Positions 1 to 9,654 of a stretch of 64,000 nt of DNA are shown in pieces; within the stretch, counting starts at the first letter, position 1; the number at the start of each line of letters is the position of its first letter. Origin of the DNA: DASYQD01 sp963837455. Lineage in GTDB: Bacteria > Acidobacteriota > Thermoanaerobaculia > Multivoradales > JAIOJS01. The stretch covers positions 434,001-498,000 of the forward strand of contig CAWINM010000002.1 in assembly GCA_963837455.1 (NCBI GenBank), read 5' to 3'. A model generated the notes under the pieces. The model had not been told where the DNA came from. It made no database searches and saw only the letters and a list, made by a program, of their open reading frames with translations. Made by a program: the position numbers and the translations under genes.

Positions 1-989
1 AGGCCGCGGTTGTCGAAGGCGCCGCTCGTCTCGGCCACCGTCCGCCCGTGGGGATCGATCACCCGCGCCTCGAAGGGAGCCTCGGCCGGCAGGTTGCGCA
101 GGTCGAGGCGCAGGCCGATCGTCTGCGCTCCGCGCACGAACGAGCCCGCCCGCGACCCCTCGTCACGCAAGAGCGAGGGGTAGTCCGGAAAGTCCAGCCC
201 TCCCCGGCTCAGGTAGATGCCGACGACCTCGAGGTCGCGCTCCACCGCCGGCTGCGCCGACCACAGGCTCTCGCCGTCGCGACAGGGGCCGGCCGACGGC
301 TCGATCCACTGGCCGTTGCGCCGCGTCTCGAAGTGCAGGTGGGGCCAGTCGCTGAAGCCGCTGCTGCCGGTGAGACCGAGCTGGGTGCCGGCCGTCACCT
401 GCTGGCCGGGGCGCACCGCCACGCTCCCCGTCTTGAGGTGGAGGTAAAGGGTGGAATAGCCGCCACCGTGGTCGAGCACGACGTAGTTCGCCCGCGTGCT
501 GGCGTCCCACACCGTGTTCATGTCGGGCTCGCCGTCGTGGGTGTCGACCACCGTCCCCGCCGCGGCGGCGAACACCGGCACGCCGATCGCCTGCTCGCGG
601 AACGAGCGGATGAGCGAGTCGTGCCCCTGGTGCCCGTCGTAGGTGTAGTCGGAGCAGTCCCAGTCGCGCACCAGATCCGTCGCCGGGTCGAGGTCGGCGA
701 AGTTGTTGAGGAAGAGGTCGCGCCCGAGGATGCCGGCCTGGGGGAAGAAGAGATAACGCGGTGCGACCGCGTCCTTCTCGGCGAGCGCGCCGGGGTGCCG
801 CCGATGGTAGGCGGCGAGCGCGACGGCGATGGCGGCGCGCTGGTCGGGCGAGAGCCCGTCACGCGTCTCGGGCATCGCGACGAGGGCGTCGAGGCGGGCC
901 GCCGCCCTGGCCGCGGACGGTGAGGCGAGCGCGGCGCAGGCGAGGGCGAGGGCGATCGTCGAGTGGCGTGGGGGCGATCTCACGGGCAT
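1..989 (-). CDS. Secreted M23-family metallopeptidase (3' end outside window)
   Basis: Likely a zinc endopeptidase of the LytM/M23 type, cutting peptidoglycan cross-bridges in the envelope. The minus frame is open from ATG at 989 to the window edge (329 codons), so the C-terminus is missing. Residues 1-30 form a signal peptide (basic start, hydrophobic stretch, Ala-rich cleavage region). The M23 metal site is complete: GHQGHD gives His120 and Asp124, and HLHFE gives His217/His219. It is followed by GVPVFAAAAGTVV and YLHLKTGSVAVRPGQQV, which are typical M23 strands. After about residue 230 there is a beta-rich tail. The gene is divergent from the next operon. The family call is firm; the substrate is not known. 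Confidence 0.85.
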   Translation of the reverse strand, partial: MPVRSPPRHSTIALALACAALASPSAARAAARLDALVAMPETRDGLSPDQRAAIAVALAAYHRRHPGALAEKDAVAPRYLFFPQAGILGRDLFLNNFADLDPATDLVRDWDCSDYTYDGHQGHDSLIRSFREQAIGVPVFAAAAGTVVDTHDGEPDMNTVWDASTRANYVVLDHGGGYSTLYLHLKTGSVAVRPGQQVTAGTQLGLTGSSGFSDWPHLHFETRRNGQWIEPSAGPCRDGESLWSAQPAVERDLEVVGIYLSRGGLDFPDYPSLLRDEGSRAGSFVRGAQTIGLRLDLRNLPAEAPFEARVIDPHGRTVAETSGAFDNRG

Positions 990-1139
990 CCCTCCAACGA
1001 TATGGCAGCTCGGTGGCCGGCGGCGCGGCGCGCCAGTCGAAGACCTTGCTGGTGAGACGCTGGAATTTCCGAATCCTTCGCCGCGGCGTCGCATGCTAGT
1101 TCGCCGCTCGACCCGAATCGATCGTTCGGAGTCGGTCGG

Positions 1140-1177
1140 GTGCGAGGGCAGTGCGAGGGGTTGCTCTTGTGCGAGGG
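1140..1177 (+). repeat. Three direct repeats of GTGCGAGGG upstream of a promoter
   Basis: GTGCGAGGG occurs at 1140-1148, 1151-1159 and 1169-1177. The last copy ends four bases before the -35 box at 1181. Short direct repeats in this position often bind an activator. The regulator is unknown and no experiment is implied. Confidence 0.45.
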
Positions 1178-1180
1178 TCA

Positions 1181-1210
1181 TTGACAGGCGCTTCCGGGTT
1201 CCTCTAGATT
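1181..1210 (+). promoter_or_regulatory. Probable sigma70-type promoter for the PKD/RHS operon
   Basis: A consensus TTGACA (1181-1186) is followed after 18 bases by TAGATT (1205-1210), predicting a start near 1217 and a leader of about 215 bases before the chosen start codon at 1433. The box arrangement matches that at 20531-20560. The interval 990-1432 holds no other gene that I can support. Confidence 0.55.
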
Positions 1211-1432
1211 CGGGATGCTCCTGCAGTCGTATGAGGTCGCGGTCGCTGGTGACCGCATCATGAGAGTCCGGATCACCGGACGGTTTCATCGGAGTCAATG
1301 GGTGTGTCGAAGCCATCGCCTCGCGGACAGCTCCCCAATTTGAGCCCCGACAAGCCTCTGTCGTTGGCTTGGTCCTCTCGACCACGCTGGGACGCATGTT
1401 TCTCCATGCTTCAAGACTGTGAGCGGCGACCC

Positions 1433-4153
1433 ATGAACGGAAGCACCATGTTTGGGAAGGAACCCTGGTCCAGCATCGTTCGAGCGACGGTCGCTTGGCT
1501 CGTCGGGGCCGCCGTCGCAATCGGACCCTCCTTCTCCCAATCACAGCCGGATTGCAGCCAGAAGTCGTTGGCGGCCGCCTCGTTCAACGCCAGCTGCGGC
1601 GCCACCTGCCCCTTCACGTGGCACTTTCAGGTCACCTCACCAAGCGGAGTAAGCAGTGTGGAATGGGACTTCGGCGATGGGGCGATCGTCGACGGCCTGG
1701 GTATCCAGGATCACTCCTATGCCCCACCGGGGGGGTACTTCACGGTCACCGCAACCATCCACACCGCTGATAACGAGGTGGCGGTGGCAACCGGAGGCGT
1801 GCTGGCTGCCGCCACCGCACCGCCTGACCTGGTAGGCGATGACTACTTCGAGACCAGCACCAACACGGCGTTGCCCATCGAAATCGATGAGCTGCTCACC
1901 AACGATGCGCCAGGGGTGATGTTCGACCACGCCGATGGCTGTGTGCTGGACGCCTCGGGGCAGCTCTGCACCTACACGCCGCCATCGGGTTTCCCGGCTC
2001 CCTCCATCGTCGGCACGAGGTCCTTCCACTACTGGGTCAAGGACATCGCTGGGAACGCGATCCCGACCCCAGCGACCGTGTGGGTCACTGTCGAGAGGCA
2101 ATTGGTGGCGGGGCCCGACGTGTTTACCACCCTTCGTAACACGCCTCTGACGATCACCATGGAGGATCTCCTCGCGAACGATTCTCCGGGTGCGGTGGTC
2201 AAGGAGATCGAGAGCGAAGAGAACCTCGTACACACGTGCACGGAGGATGACAACCACTTCCCGATCTCTTGCATCTTCACGCCGGCCGAGGAAACGTTCA
2301 CCGGCAATGCCACCTTCCAGTACCTCATCTCGTGGGACGGCGATCCGCCCTACGAGCGCGGGTACGTCACCGTGATCGTCAAGGACTTCCCGGCAGCCAT
2401 ATTCACGCACGCTTGCGGCCCCACTGCGCTGCACCCCCAGGACTCGTACCTGACCTGCCGCACGTATCCGCACTCGAACGGCGGCGTGGGCGGCCCCGCG
2501 CGATGGCTCTGGAACTGGGGCGACGGCACGCCGACCGTGGAGCCGCTCGAGCCCTATCGGTGGTACGAGCAGGTGCACACTTACGCGCACTCGGGCCGCT
2601 ACACGATCACGCACACCGTCTACGACACGATCGGTCAGAGTGACAGCGCCGCCACGGAGGTGTGGGTCACGACGCCACCGGTGGCGCTCGATGACTCGGC
2701 GACCACCGATCGCGACGTGCCCGTTCGGATCCCCGTTCTTGCGAACGACTCGGATCCTGACGGTGACTCGCTGGTGGTCTGGAACGTCGACCTCTCCCAT
2801 TACCCAGGCGCGAACCCCGTCGGTGGGACTTGTCCGCCCGGGGAGGGCATCTGCCTCGTCCCGCCCGACTCGTTTGTTGGCACGATGATCTTCCCGTACA
2901 CCATCACCGACCCCTGGGGTGCCACGGCGACCGCCACCGTGACGCTCACGGTCAACCAATGGACGAACATCGTGGATGCGCTCGGCGAGCAGCTCTATAC
3001 GCCTCAGAACGTCTCCCTGCAGATTCCGATCCCGTTTCTCCTCGCCAACGACTACGCGCCGCCCATCGGCAAGCCTCCGCAGCCCAATCCCCTGAGCATC
3101 GACGTGACCTCCATCGACACCTCGCTCCTCATGGGGTGGTTTACCTGCAACTCCTCGTCCTGCACGTACCAACCGCCCCTCAACGGCGCGGGTTTCACCC
3201 TGTTCCGCTACAAGGCCTGCGACGCGGGGCTGCACTGCGACACCGCCACGGTGAGGATCTATGTCGCGGTGCATGGCCAATCTCCGACGGCGGCACCCGA
3301 CTTCTTCAGTACCACTCGCAACACCCCGCTGGCGTTCACCATCCAGCAACTCGTTGCGAACGACTGCGACGCCGATGGCGACACTTTGACGGTCGGGATG
3401 TCGAACGGCGCCAGGGACTACGGATCCGTGGCCTGCTCGACTCCCATGTACACCTGCACGTACACACCCAACGCAGGCTTCGTTGGTACGGATCGGTTCG
3501 CCTACACCGCCTGGGATCTCATGAACCCCGCCGTCAGTGCGTTCATCAATGTGCTCACCTTGCCGCCGGCGACGGCCACTTTCGATGCGCGCGAGGACCT
3601 ACGGGTTACAGGGGCCAACCAGCAGTTCTATATCCCCTTCAGCTCGCTGGCCGCCAACGACTACGACCCGGAAGGCGACCCCATCACCGTCACCGCGGTC
3701 GACACGACAGGGCTCATCGGGGGCAGCCTCACCTGCGACCCCGCCGGCTGCATGTTCCACCCCAACAGCGGGTTCCAGGGCACGTCCAGGTTCCGGTACA
3801 CCGCGAGTGATGGGCACGGCAGCACCGACGTCGCGATCGTGAAGGTTCGAGTGGGGGGGACGAACACGGCTCCGATGGTGGGCCCGATCACCCTGTCGAC
3901 GCCGAAGAACATGGTGCGGCGCTTCTCCGTGTTCGAGCTGCTCGCCAACGACTACGACGCGGACAACGACCCGCTAACCCCCATCGTGTATCCGGCAAAC
4001 ACCGCCAAGGGGAGCCTCGCCTGCGACGCCAGGACCTACTGGTGCACCTACACGCCCCACACCAACGTCACCGGCTCGGACACGTTCACCTTCCTCGTTT
4101 CCGACGGCGTCGCGAACGTCAGCTCGACGCTGACCATCAACATCCTGCCCTGA
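1433..4153 (+). CDS. Secreted PKD plus cadherin-like tandem-domain protein
   Basis: Probable extracellular or surface adhesin-like protein of 906 residues. ATG 1433 or ATG 1448 is preferred over the upstream ATG 1298 because the secretion signal (IVRATVAWLVGAAVAIG, ending near SFSQ) follows directly; the extra 45 residues from 1298 look unlike a signal. After the signal comes a PKD-like domain (VEWDFGDG...HSYAPPG). A second PKD-like stretch (WNWGDGTP...HTYAHSG) lies mid-protein. Between and after them are at least six Ig/cadherin-like units marked by ANDSDPDGDSLVV, ANDCDADGDTLTV, ANDYDPEGDPITV and ANDYDADNDPLTP, each with paired cysteines near SLTCD/CTYTP. There is no sorting signal at the C-terminus. 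It is the first gene of a co-directional group leading into the RHS gene. The ligand is unknown. Confidence 0.8.
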   Translation: MNGSTMFGKEPWSSIVRATVAWLVGAAVAIGPSFSQSQPDCSQKSLAAASFNASCGATCPFTWHFQVTSPSGVSSVEWDFGDGAIVDGLGIQDHSYAPPGGYFTVTATIHTADNEVAVATGGVLAAATAPPDLVGDDYFETSTNTALPIEIDELLTNDAPGVMFDHADGCVLDASGQLCTYTPPSGFPAPSIVGTRSFHYWVKDIAGNAIPTPATVWVTVERQLVAGPDVFTTLRNTPLTITMEDLLANDSPGAVVKEIESEENLVHTCTEDDNHFPISCIFTPAEETFTGNATFQYLISWDGDPPYERGYVTVIVKDFPAAIFTHACGPTALHPQDSYLTCRTYPHSNGGVGGPARWLWNWGDGTPTVEPLEPYRWYEQVHTYAHSGRYTITHTVYDTIGQSDSAATEVWVTTPPVALDDSATTDRDVPVRIPVLANDSDPDGDSLVVWNVDLSHYPGANPVGGTCPPGEGICLVPPDSFVGTMIFPYTITDPWGATATATVTLTVNQWTNIVDALGEQLYTPQNVSLQIPIPFLLANDYAPPIGKPPQPNPLSIDVTSIDTSLLMGWFTCNSSSCTYQPPLNGAGFTLFRYKACDAGLHCDTATVRIYVAVHGQSPTAAPDFFSTTRNTPLAFTIQQLVANDCDADGDTLTVGMSNGARDYGSVACSTPMYTCTYTPNAGFVGTDRFAYTAWDLMNPAVSAFINVLTLPPATATFDAREDLRVTGANQQFYIPFSSLAANDYDPEGDPITVTAVDTTGLIGGSLTCDPAGCMFHPNSGFQGTSRFRYTASDGHGSTDVAIVKVRVGGTNTAPMVGPITLSTPKNMVRRFSVFELLANDYDADNDPLTPIVYPANTAKGSLACDARTYWCTYTPHTNVTGSDTFTFLVSDGVANVSSTLTINILP

Positions 4154-4169
4154 TCCGGAGACCTAGCCC

Positions 4170-4667
4170 ATGGGAACCCGTCTTTCGAGACTCGCGCTCT
4201 CCCTAGGCCTGCTCCCCATCGCTGTTCCTTGCACCGGCGCTCCGCCGCCCCTGACGCCATCGTCCCTCTCGCCTTGCGCTCTCCGCGCAGGCGAGATCGC
4301 GACCGCGCTCGGCGTGACGGTGGAGGAGGAGCAGGCTGCCGACATGAGCTGGCCAGGTGGCAGGGACGTCGGCTGCTTGTACACCTTCCAGGGAACCTCC
4401 GTCGTGCTCTCCGTGCGCCAGACCTGGGACCCCGCGGCTGGCAGTGGGGCGGCACCGCAGGCGGCGGAGAAACCGGATCCGGGTGTGGAGGTTGTGCCCG
4501 GCGACCCCGACGGTGCGGCGTGGAGGGTCAGGGACGCCGAGGGCAACCAGGACGTCGAGCTCACCTACACGCGCGGCCACGTGCACACGCGGGTGTCGGC
4601 GCACAACGGGTCCTTCGACGTGACCGACATGAGGCAGAGGATCACGAGACTGAGGCGAGTGCCGTAG
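4170..4667 (+). CDS. Small secreted protein of unknown function
   Basis: The 165-residue product starts 16 bases after the previous stop with a GGAG-type ribosome site. It has an N-terminal signal (LSRLALSLGLLPIAVPC), which could be a weak lipoprotein signal because a cysteine closes the hydrophobic stretch. The mature part has two cysteines (SPCALRAGEI and DVGCLYTF). The pattern, an N-terminal cysteine followed by GCLYTF and a short beta strand, recalls small actinobacterial DUF3558-like lipoproteins, but that likeness is weak. Position between a surface protein and an RHS gene suggests an envelope role. Function not assigned. Confidence 0.6.
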   Translation: MGTRLSRLALSLGLLPIAVPCTGAPPPLTPSSLSPCALRAGEIATALGVTVEEEQAADMSWPGGRDVGCLYTFQGTSVVLSVRQTWDPAAGSGAAPQAAEKPDPGVEVVPGDPDGAAWRVRDAEGNQDVELTYTRGHVHTRVSAHNGSFDVTDMRQRITRLRRVP

Positions 4668-4737
4668 GACCAAGATGCAAAGCATGAGGCTCGCCTGCGG
4701 CCGCCGCGGGCGCGCGCTTCTCGAGGAGGCTGGCGCG

Positions 4738-7700
4738 GTGAAGCTGACAATGTACACGACGATGCGAGGCCTTGCCTTGACGCTGGTGGCGACGCTGGCG
4801 ATCGCCGCCGCGGCGCTCGCCGACTCCGACCCCAACATCGGCCGGGGCTTCGATCCCACCAAGGGGTTCCAGGTCGGCGACGTGGACGCCATCAACACCT
4901 TCAATGGGAACCTCGTGGTCACCATCCCCATCGGAGGCTCCTACCCGGTGGCGACCGGCTTCTCCTACTCGCTGGCACTGGTCTTCAATAGCAACGCCTG
5001 GAACTTCGTGGATAGTTGCGACACTCCCGACCACTGCACCTCCGTCGCAGAGCCCAATCCGCGCAACAACGCCGGTTTCGGCTGGACTCTTTCCCTTGGC
5101 CATCTCGAGTCTCCCGGGTCCAACGCCATCAACAACCTCAATCGCTGGGTCTATGTCGAGCCCGACGGCAGCGAGCATCCGTTCTATGACCGGCTTCACG
5201 CTGGGGACACGACGCAACCCGGGATGCAGTTCAGCCGCGATGGTAGCTATCTGCGGATGAAGGACCTCGGTGGCGGCCAGCACGAGGTCGATTCCCCGGA
5301 CGGTCTCGTTCGCACCTTCGGCGAAGATGGGGAGCTGTCGCGAATCGACGATCCCTTCGGCAACTACGTAAGGCTCGACCCCATGAGCCCCCTGTTGTGG
5401 AGGATCTCCGATTCGCAGGGCCGGACCCAGACAGTCACGTTCGAACAGGGCACTAACGGCAGGCGAATCAAGAGCATCCAGCTGGCGGCCTTCGGGGACA
5501 ACGGAAGCGCGACCTGGGACTTCAACTACTCGCCAGCGCCAGTACAAGTACCAAGGCCTTGCCCGAGCGCGAACACCAGCCCGGTGCCTGTAGATCAGCT
5601 GACTTCGATCCATCTTCCAGGTGCCGGCTCCCCGGACTGCGTGACAGGGACCAGGACGTGCTGGAGGCCCACCTACGTTCCCGTGGACCCGTTTCACCAC
5701 GACGAGACTTGCAAGCAGCCCGGTTCGCTCGCCTCACTCACGCTGCCAACTCGAGGAAAGGTCGCGTGGACCTATAAGCGCTACCTTTTTCCCCAATTGA
5801 CCGGACGGGGTGGCTCCCGTCAGGACTCCAACGGCGTCGCCACTCGAACGCTGTATGACAGCGCAGGGGTCCCCATGGGCACGTGGTCCTACGACACCGT
5901 GCTCGATGCCGAGATCGGGAGCTACCCGAGGGAGCTCCTGAACACCATCCACACGCCTGTCGGGACCAAGACGGAGTACTTCTTCTCGGTTGCGCGAGAG
6001 GACCAACCGGGATCGTGGACCATCTACGACTATGGCTTGCCTTTCAGCCGCAACTATCCGGACCCTATCAACGGCACGCGGTTTCTCTCGAAGAGAGAGT
6101 ACGACGCCAATGGATCGGTAGTCCGCTCGACCTATGTCCGCTACGAGCACGACCCCGACCCGGGAGACGAGAACGGCGACCTCGAGCAGGTCAAGAAGCT
6201 CAACCAGCGGCTCGCCTCGACGCACGTCGTCTACGACCGCGACGGCAGCCGTTGGATCGATTCCGACTCTTCGCACTTCGACGACCACGGACACTATGGA
6301 GAGGTGACGACGACCAGCAACTTCGACTTCGGAGCGACCCGTACGGCGAGAACAGGCTGGAGCCCCTTCATTACCCCCAGTCGTTGGCTTCTCAACACGT
6401 TCACGTTCCAGGAGCAGCAACAGGGCAGCGCGATCGCGCGGCAGGAATTTACGTTCGATCCGGCTGGAACAGGGTTCCTGCAGTGCAAACGAACGCTTCG
6501 TGCCGGCGCCAACCGCGACCCGCTCGACGTGCTCGTGACCTACCACCAGTGCGGCTCGGCGCCAGCGCCGGCCTGCGACATCGCGCAGGGGCTGCCGCCG
6601 GGCGAGGTGGTCGAGGAGCGCTGGTTCGGTGGCGATTTCCAGCGCTTGGCCACCTCCCAGGGATGCGCGGCCGGACAGGGATCGCCGGCCTATGTCTACG
6701 ATCACGAGTACACGGCGGGCGTGCGCAGCAAGACGACCGTTGGTGGTCTCACGACGCTCGACCTCACGATCAACCGCAACAGTGGCCTGCCGGAAAGCGC
6801 GCGGGACCCGGCAGGGCATTTGACAAGCTTCACCTACGACGCCCTTGGGCGGCTCCTGACGTCGGCTCGAGATGGCGATGCCGCAACGACCTTCCTGTAT
6901 CACGACAACGACGACTTCCCGTTCGTCGAGCGAATCGTGGGTACGAGCAACCCCCCACTCGAGCATCAGAGGTGGTACTACGACGGATTCGGCCGCGTGA
7001 TCCAAGCGCAGACCTCCCTGCCAACACCTTCTGCGGGCCCCGAGCGCTGGGGAATCACGGTCACGCTGTACAACGCGATGGGCTGGAAGCTCTACGTGAG
7101 CGAGCCGGCGGTTGTCTTCGAGTGGCCTTCGGCGAAGCCCCACCAGCCCGCGGAATGCCTCTTCGGCAAGGGCACGAGCTATTGCCACTACGACGCGTTT
7201 GGCCGGCCGGGTACGATCACCACGGCCGACGGCGAGGTCAGCTCCCTCGAGTACCGAGGCATCCGGATCGTGAAGCGCACGAGCGGCGTCTGGGACGCAC
7301 AACAACAGACGGAGATCTACAGAACGACGAAGGAGCAGTACGACGCGCTCGGCCACCTGCGAGAGGTGACCGAACCCAACGGCACGCGAACTCGCTACCT
7401 CTACGACGTCGGCGGGCGTCTGTCGACCGTGCTCCACAACGTCGGCGGGTCGATCAAGGAGAACCGCACCTTCAAGTACGACGGTCGCGGGTTCCTCACC
7501 AAGGAGCGCCATCCCGAGATCAATCAGGCAGTCACGTACCTTTACGACCCGCTGGGTAATGTCAGGTCGAAGAGAACGCCCGCTGGCGCGCTCTTCTTCG
7601 AAATGGATGCCGCGGGTCGACTCTTGAAGGTGAGCTCGGCGAGCACCCTGCTGCGGGAGCTCACCTACGCCAACGGCAGGCTCAGTCAGGCGAGCGCCTT

Positions 7701-9654
7701 CAACGATCGAATGACCGGCGTCTGCACGCGCTACGAGGTGCGGCAGAACTACCACTACAACCTTCCGAACGGCAGGTTACACTTCGAGGACACCACACTT
7801 CTGCAGGGGCCAACGGAGCTCCAGGGGTGGGAACAGACCTACGGGTACGACCTGGCAGGCAGGGTGGATGAGATCACCTACCCGTCGTGTACGTCCCCGG
7901 CAAATTGCACCAACCCTTCGAGAATCGTCTCGACGGAGTACTCGATGGGTCGCCCTGGCCACGTCGAGTCGCAGTGGATCCCCAGCTTGAAGGCAGACTT
8001 CATCTACAACGGGAACGGGACCGTCAACACCATCACCCATGGCAACGGAGTGGAGCTCACGCAGGTCCCTAACGCGACCGGCATGGCCAGACCAGGCATG
8101 CTGATGGCAGTGGACACCCTGCACCAGGACGCGGATGGCCAAGACATCGTGCTCTGGCCGCCAGACGACTACGCGTACGACGGCACCGGCAACATCCGCC
8201 AGATCAGCGACAGGTCCTACGGCTACGACGCGACCTCACGGCTGGTCTCGGCCTTCGTCCCAGCTCCGGGCGTCTCCTTGCCTTTCCGCGGGTATCACTA
8301 CGACGTCTTCGGCAATCTCACCGATGTCGACAGTGGCAGCGATGCCGACCACGTGACCAGCACGGTCCACTATTGGACGACGCAGAACCCGCCCACGAAT
8401 CGGCTTGCCGGTGCGGCTTACGATGGCTCGGGGAACCTGACAAACTATCAAGGCTCCTATACATGGGATGCGCTCGGGCAGCTCACGTCGGCCGCCACGG
8501 GCACGGAGAGCTGGGTCGACATGTACGACGCCGCTGGCGAGCGGGTTTGGTCCTCGCGGACGGCGCCCAGCGGGCAATCAAAGGATGTGTACGAGCTGCG
8601 CGGGTCGGGAGGCGAGCTGCTATCGACGTTCACCAAAGCAGGCACGGCCCCGATGAGCTTCGAGGACTACCTGTATCACGAGGGGCAGCTCCTGGGGGCG
8701 CAGTTCGACGATGGTCGAACGCTCAACTTCGATCTCGATCACCTGGGCAACGTGCGGCTGGAGACCGGGCCCGGCGGGTACGCCGATGCCAAGTACCGGG
8801 AGTTCTGGCCGTTCGGGGAGATCGCGAGCACGGCGATTCCCGGGGACGTGGAGGCGATGAAGTTTGCTGGGCATCAGAGGGACTTCGTGGGGACGGCGGC
8901 CACCGCTGACGACTTGGATTACATGCATGCCCGCTTCTACTCGCCATTGCTGGGGAGATTCCTCAGCGCAGATCGTCACTTCGGGCTCTGGACTCCACGG
9001 ATTCCGCAAGGGTGGAATCGCTACACATACGCACTTGACGCTCCTCTGGTGATTACCGATCCAACCGGCCTTGACCCTCAGTGCGTCACAGTTCCTGCCA
9101 CCAAAGACGAACCTGCCCGCACTGTCTGTTCCGATTCGATCGATGTTTCGGCGAGCGCGCCACGACTTCCGACCGTTGGCGGCACGTTCGATAGTGCGGA
9201 CGATCTCTTTGGCTGGCTGACTGGTCAATTGCCTCGCGTATCGGCTGCCAGCCCACGGTCCGCCGCAGATCTTTCAAAGACGCCCGTAATGGATCAAATT
9301 CGCGGTCAGTATCAGCAATCCGGATGCAAAGATGGTCGCTACTACGGCGACTTCCAGTACGCCGAGCTTGCGACTACCATGAATCCTACTGGCCAAATGG
9401 TCGGCGCATTCTCTGCGGATATTCACTCGGTTGGCGGTGGTCAGGTTCTAGTGAAGGCTTCCAATACTTGGGGGCTCGAGTCTGCGACCCGGTTCCCCGG
9501 AGAAGGCAACCGCGGCAACCCGAGCGTCATGGACATGGCTATGGGCGCGCCGCTTGCTTATCCGCGATCGCTTCTTAACAACCATCCTAACGGTCCGACA
9601 GCCACAGCGACATTGAACTACATCTGGATGGAGGGTTCGCCGTGCGGGCAGTAG
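4738..9654 (+). CDS. Secreted RHS/YD-repeat protein with unrecognised C-terminal toxin domain
   Basis: A complete, frame-intact RHS protein of 1638 residues from GTG 4738, chosen because GAGGAGG lies eight bases upstream and a clean signal peptide (MRGLALTLVATLAIAAAALA) follows; the ORF start at 4675 has neither. Many YD repeats (such as YDALGHLREVTEPNGTRTRYLYD) run through the middle and would form the cocoon-like shell of RHS proteins. The core ends with DYMHARFYSPLLGRFLSADR ... WNRYTYALDAPLVITDPTGLDP near 9075. The last ~190 residues are a lower-GC, non-core tip with DGRYYGDFQYAEL, ADIHSVGGGQVLVKASNTWG and a final cysteine; I do not recognise it. By analogy with RHS systems this is the toxin. 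The next gene overlaps its end by 13 bases and probably gives immunity. Confidence 0.85.
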   Translation: MKLTMYTTMRGLALTLVATLAIAAAALADSDPNIGRGFDPTKGFQVGDVDAINTFNGNLVVTIPIGGSYPVATGFSYSLALVFNSNAWNFVDSCDTPDHCTSVAEPNPRNNAGFGWTLSLGHLESPGSNAINNLNRWVYVEPDGSEHPFYDRLHAGDTTQPGMQFSRDGSYLRMKDLGGGQHEVDSPDGLVRTFGEDGELSRIDDPFGNYVRLDPMSPLLWRISDSQGRTQTVTFEQGTNGRRIKSIQLAAFGDNGSATWDFNYSPAPVQVPRPCPSANTSPVPVDQLTSIHLPGAGSPDCVTGTRTCWRPTYVPVDPFHHDETCKQPGSLASLTLPTRGKVAWTYKRYLFPQLTGRGGSRQDSNGVATRTLYDSAGVPMGTWSYDTVLDAEIGSYPRELLNTIHTPVGTKTEYFFSVAREDQPGSWTIYDYGLPFSRNYPDPINGTRFLSKREYDANGSVVRSTYVRYEHDPDPGDENGDLEQVKKLNQRLASTHVVYDRDGSRWIDSDSSHFDDHGHYGEVTTTSNFDFGATRTARTGWSPFITPSRWLLNTFTFQEQQQGSAIARQEFTFDPAGTGFLQCKRTLRAGANRDPLDVLVTYHQCGSAPAPACDIAQGLPPGEVVEERWFGGDFQRLATSQGCAAGQGSPAYVYDHEYTAGVRSKTTVGGLTTLDLTINRNSGLPESARDPAGHLTSFTYDALGRLLTSARDGDAATTFLYHDNDDFPFVERIVGTSNPPLEHQRWYYDGFGRVIQAQTSLPTPSAGPERWGITVTLYNAMGWKLYVSEPAVVFEWPSAKPHQPAECLFGKGTSYCHYDAFGRPGTITTADGEVSSLEYRGIRIVKRTSGVWDAQQQTEIYRTTKEQYDALGHLREVTEPNGTRTRYLYDVGGRLSTVLHNVGGSIKENRTFKYDGRGFLTKERHPEINQAVTYLYDPLGNVRSKRTPAGALFFEMDAAGRLLKVSSASTLLRELTYANGRLSQASAFNDRMTGVCTRYEVRQNYHYNLPNGRLHFEDTTLLQGPTELQGWEQTYGYDLAGRVDEITYPSCTSPANCTNPSRIVSTEYSMGRPGHVESQWIPSLKADFIYNGNGTVNTITHGNGVELTQVPNATGMARPGMLMAVDTLHQDADGQDIVLWPPDDYAYDGTGNIRQISDRSYGYDATSRLVSAFVPAPGVSLPFRGYHYDVFGNLTDVDSGSDADHVTSTVHYWTTQNPPTNRLAGAAYDGSGNLTNYQGSYTWDALGQLTSAATGTESWVDMYDAAGERVWSSRTAPSGQSKDVYELRGSGGELLSTFTKAGTAPMSFEDYLYHEGQLLGAQFDDGRTLNFDLDHLGNVRLETGPGGYADAKYREFWPFGEIASTAIPGDVEAMKFAGHQRDFVGTAATADDLDYMHARFYSPLLGRFLSADRHFGLWTPRIPQGWNRYTYALDAPLVITDPTGLDPQCVTVPATKDEPARTVCSDSIDVSASAPRLPTVGGTFDSADDLFGWLTGQLPRVSAASPRSAADLSKTPVMDQIRGQYQQSGCKDGRYYGDFQYAELATTMNPTGQMVGAFSADIHSVGGGQVLVKASNTWGLESATRFPGEGNRGNPSVMDMAMGAPLAYPRSLLNNHPNGPTATATLNYIWMEGSPCGQ

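Noticed and set aside
48..923. Long plus-strand open frame of 291 codons
   Set aside because: It is exactly antisense to the M23 peptidase, which has a signal peptide and a complete metal site; the plus product is low-complexity Arg/Val/Glu sequence.
1298..1432. Earlier start of the PKD/cadherin-like protein at ATG 1298
   Set aside because: The 45 extra residues lack signal features and would bury the signal peptide; ATG 1433/1448 place it at the N-terminus.
1637..3349. 570-codon minus-strand frame
   Set aside because: Antisense shadow of the PKD/cadherin-like gene, whose repeated domains are unmistakable.
5734..7755. 673-codon minus-strand frame
   Set aside because: Antisense to the RHS gene with its YD repeats; no domain in the minus product.
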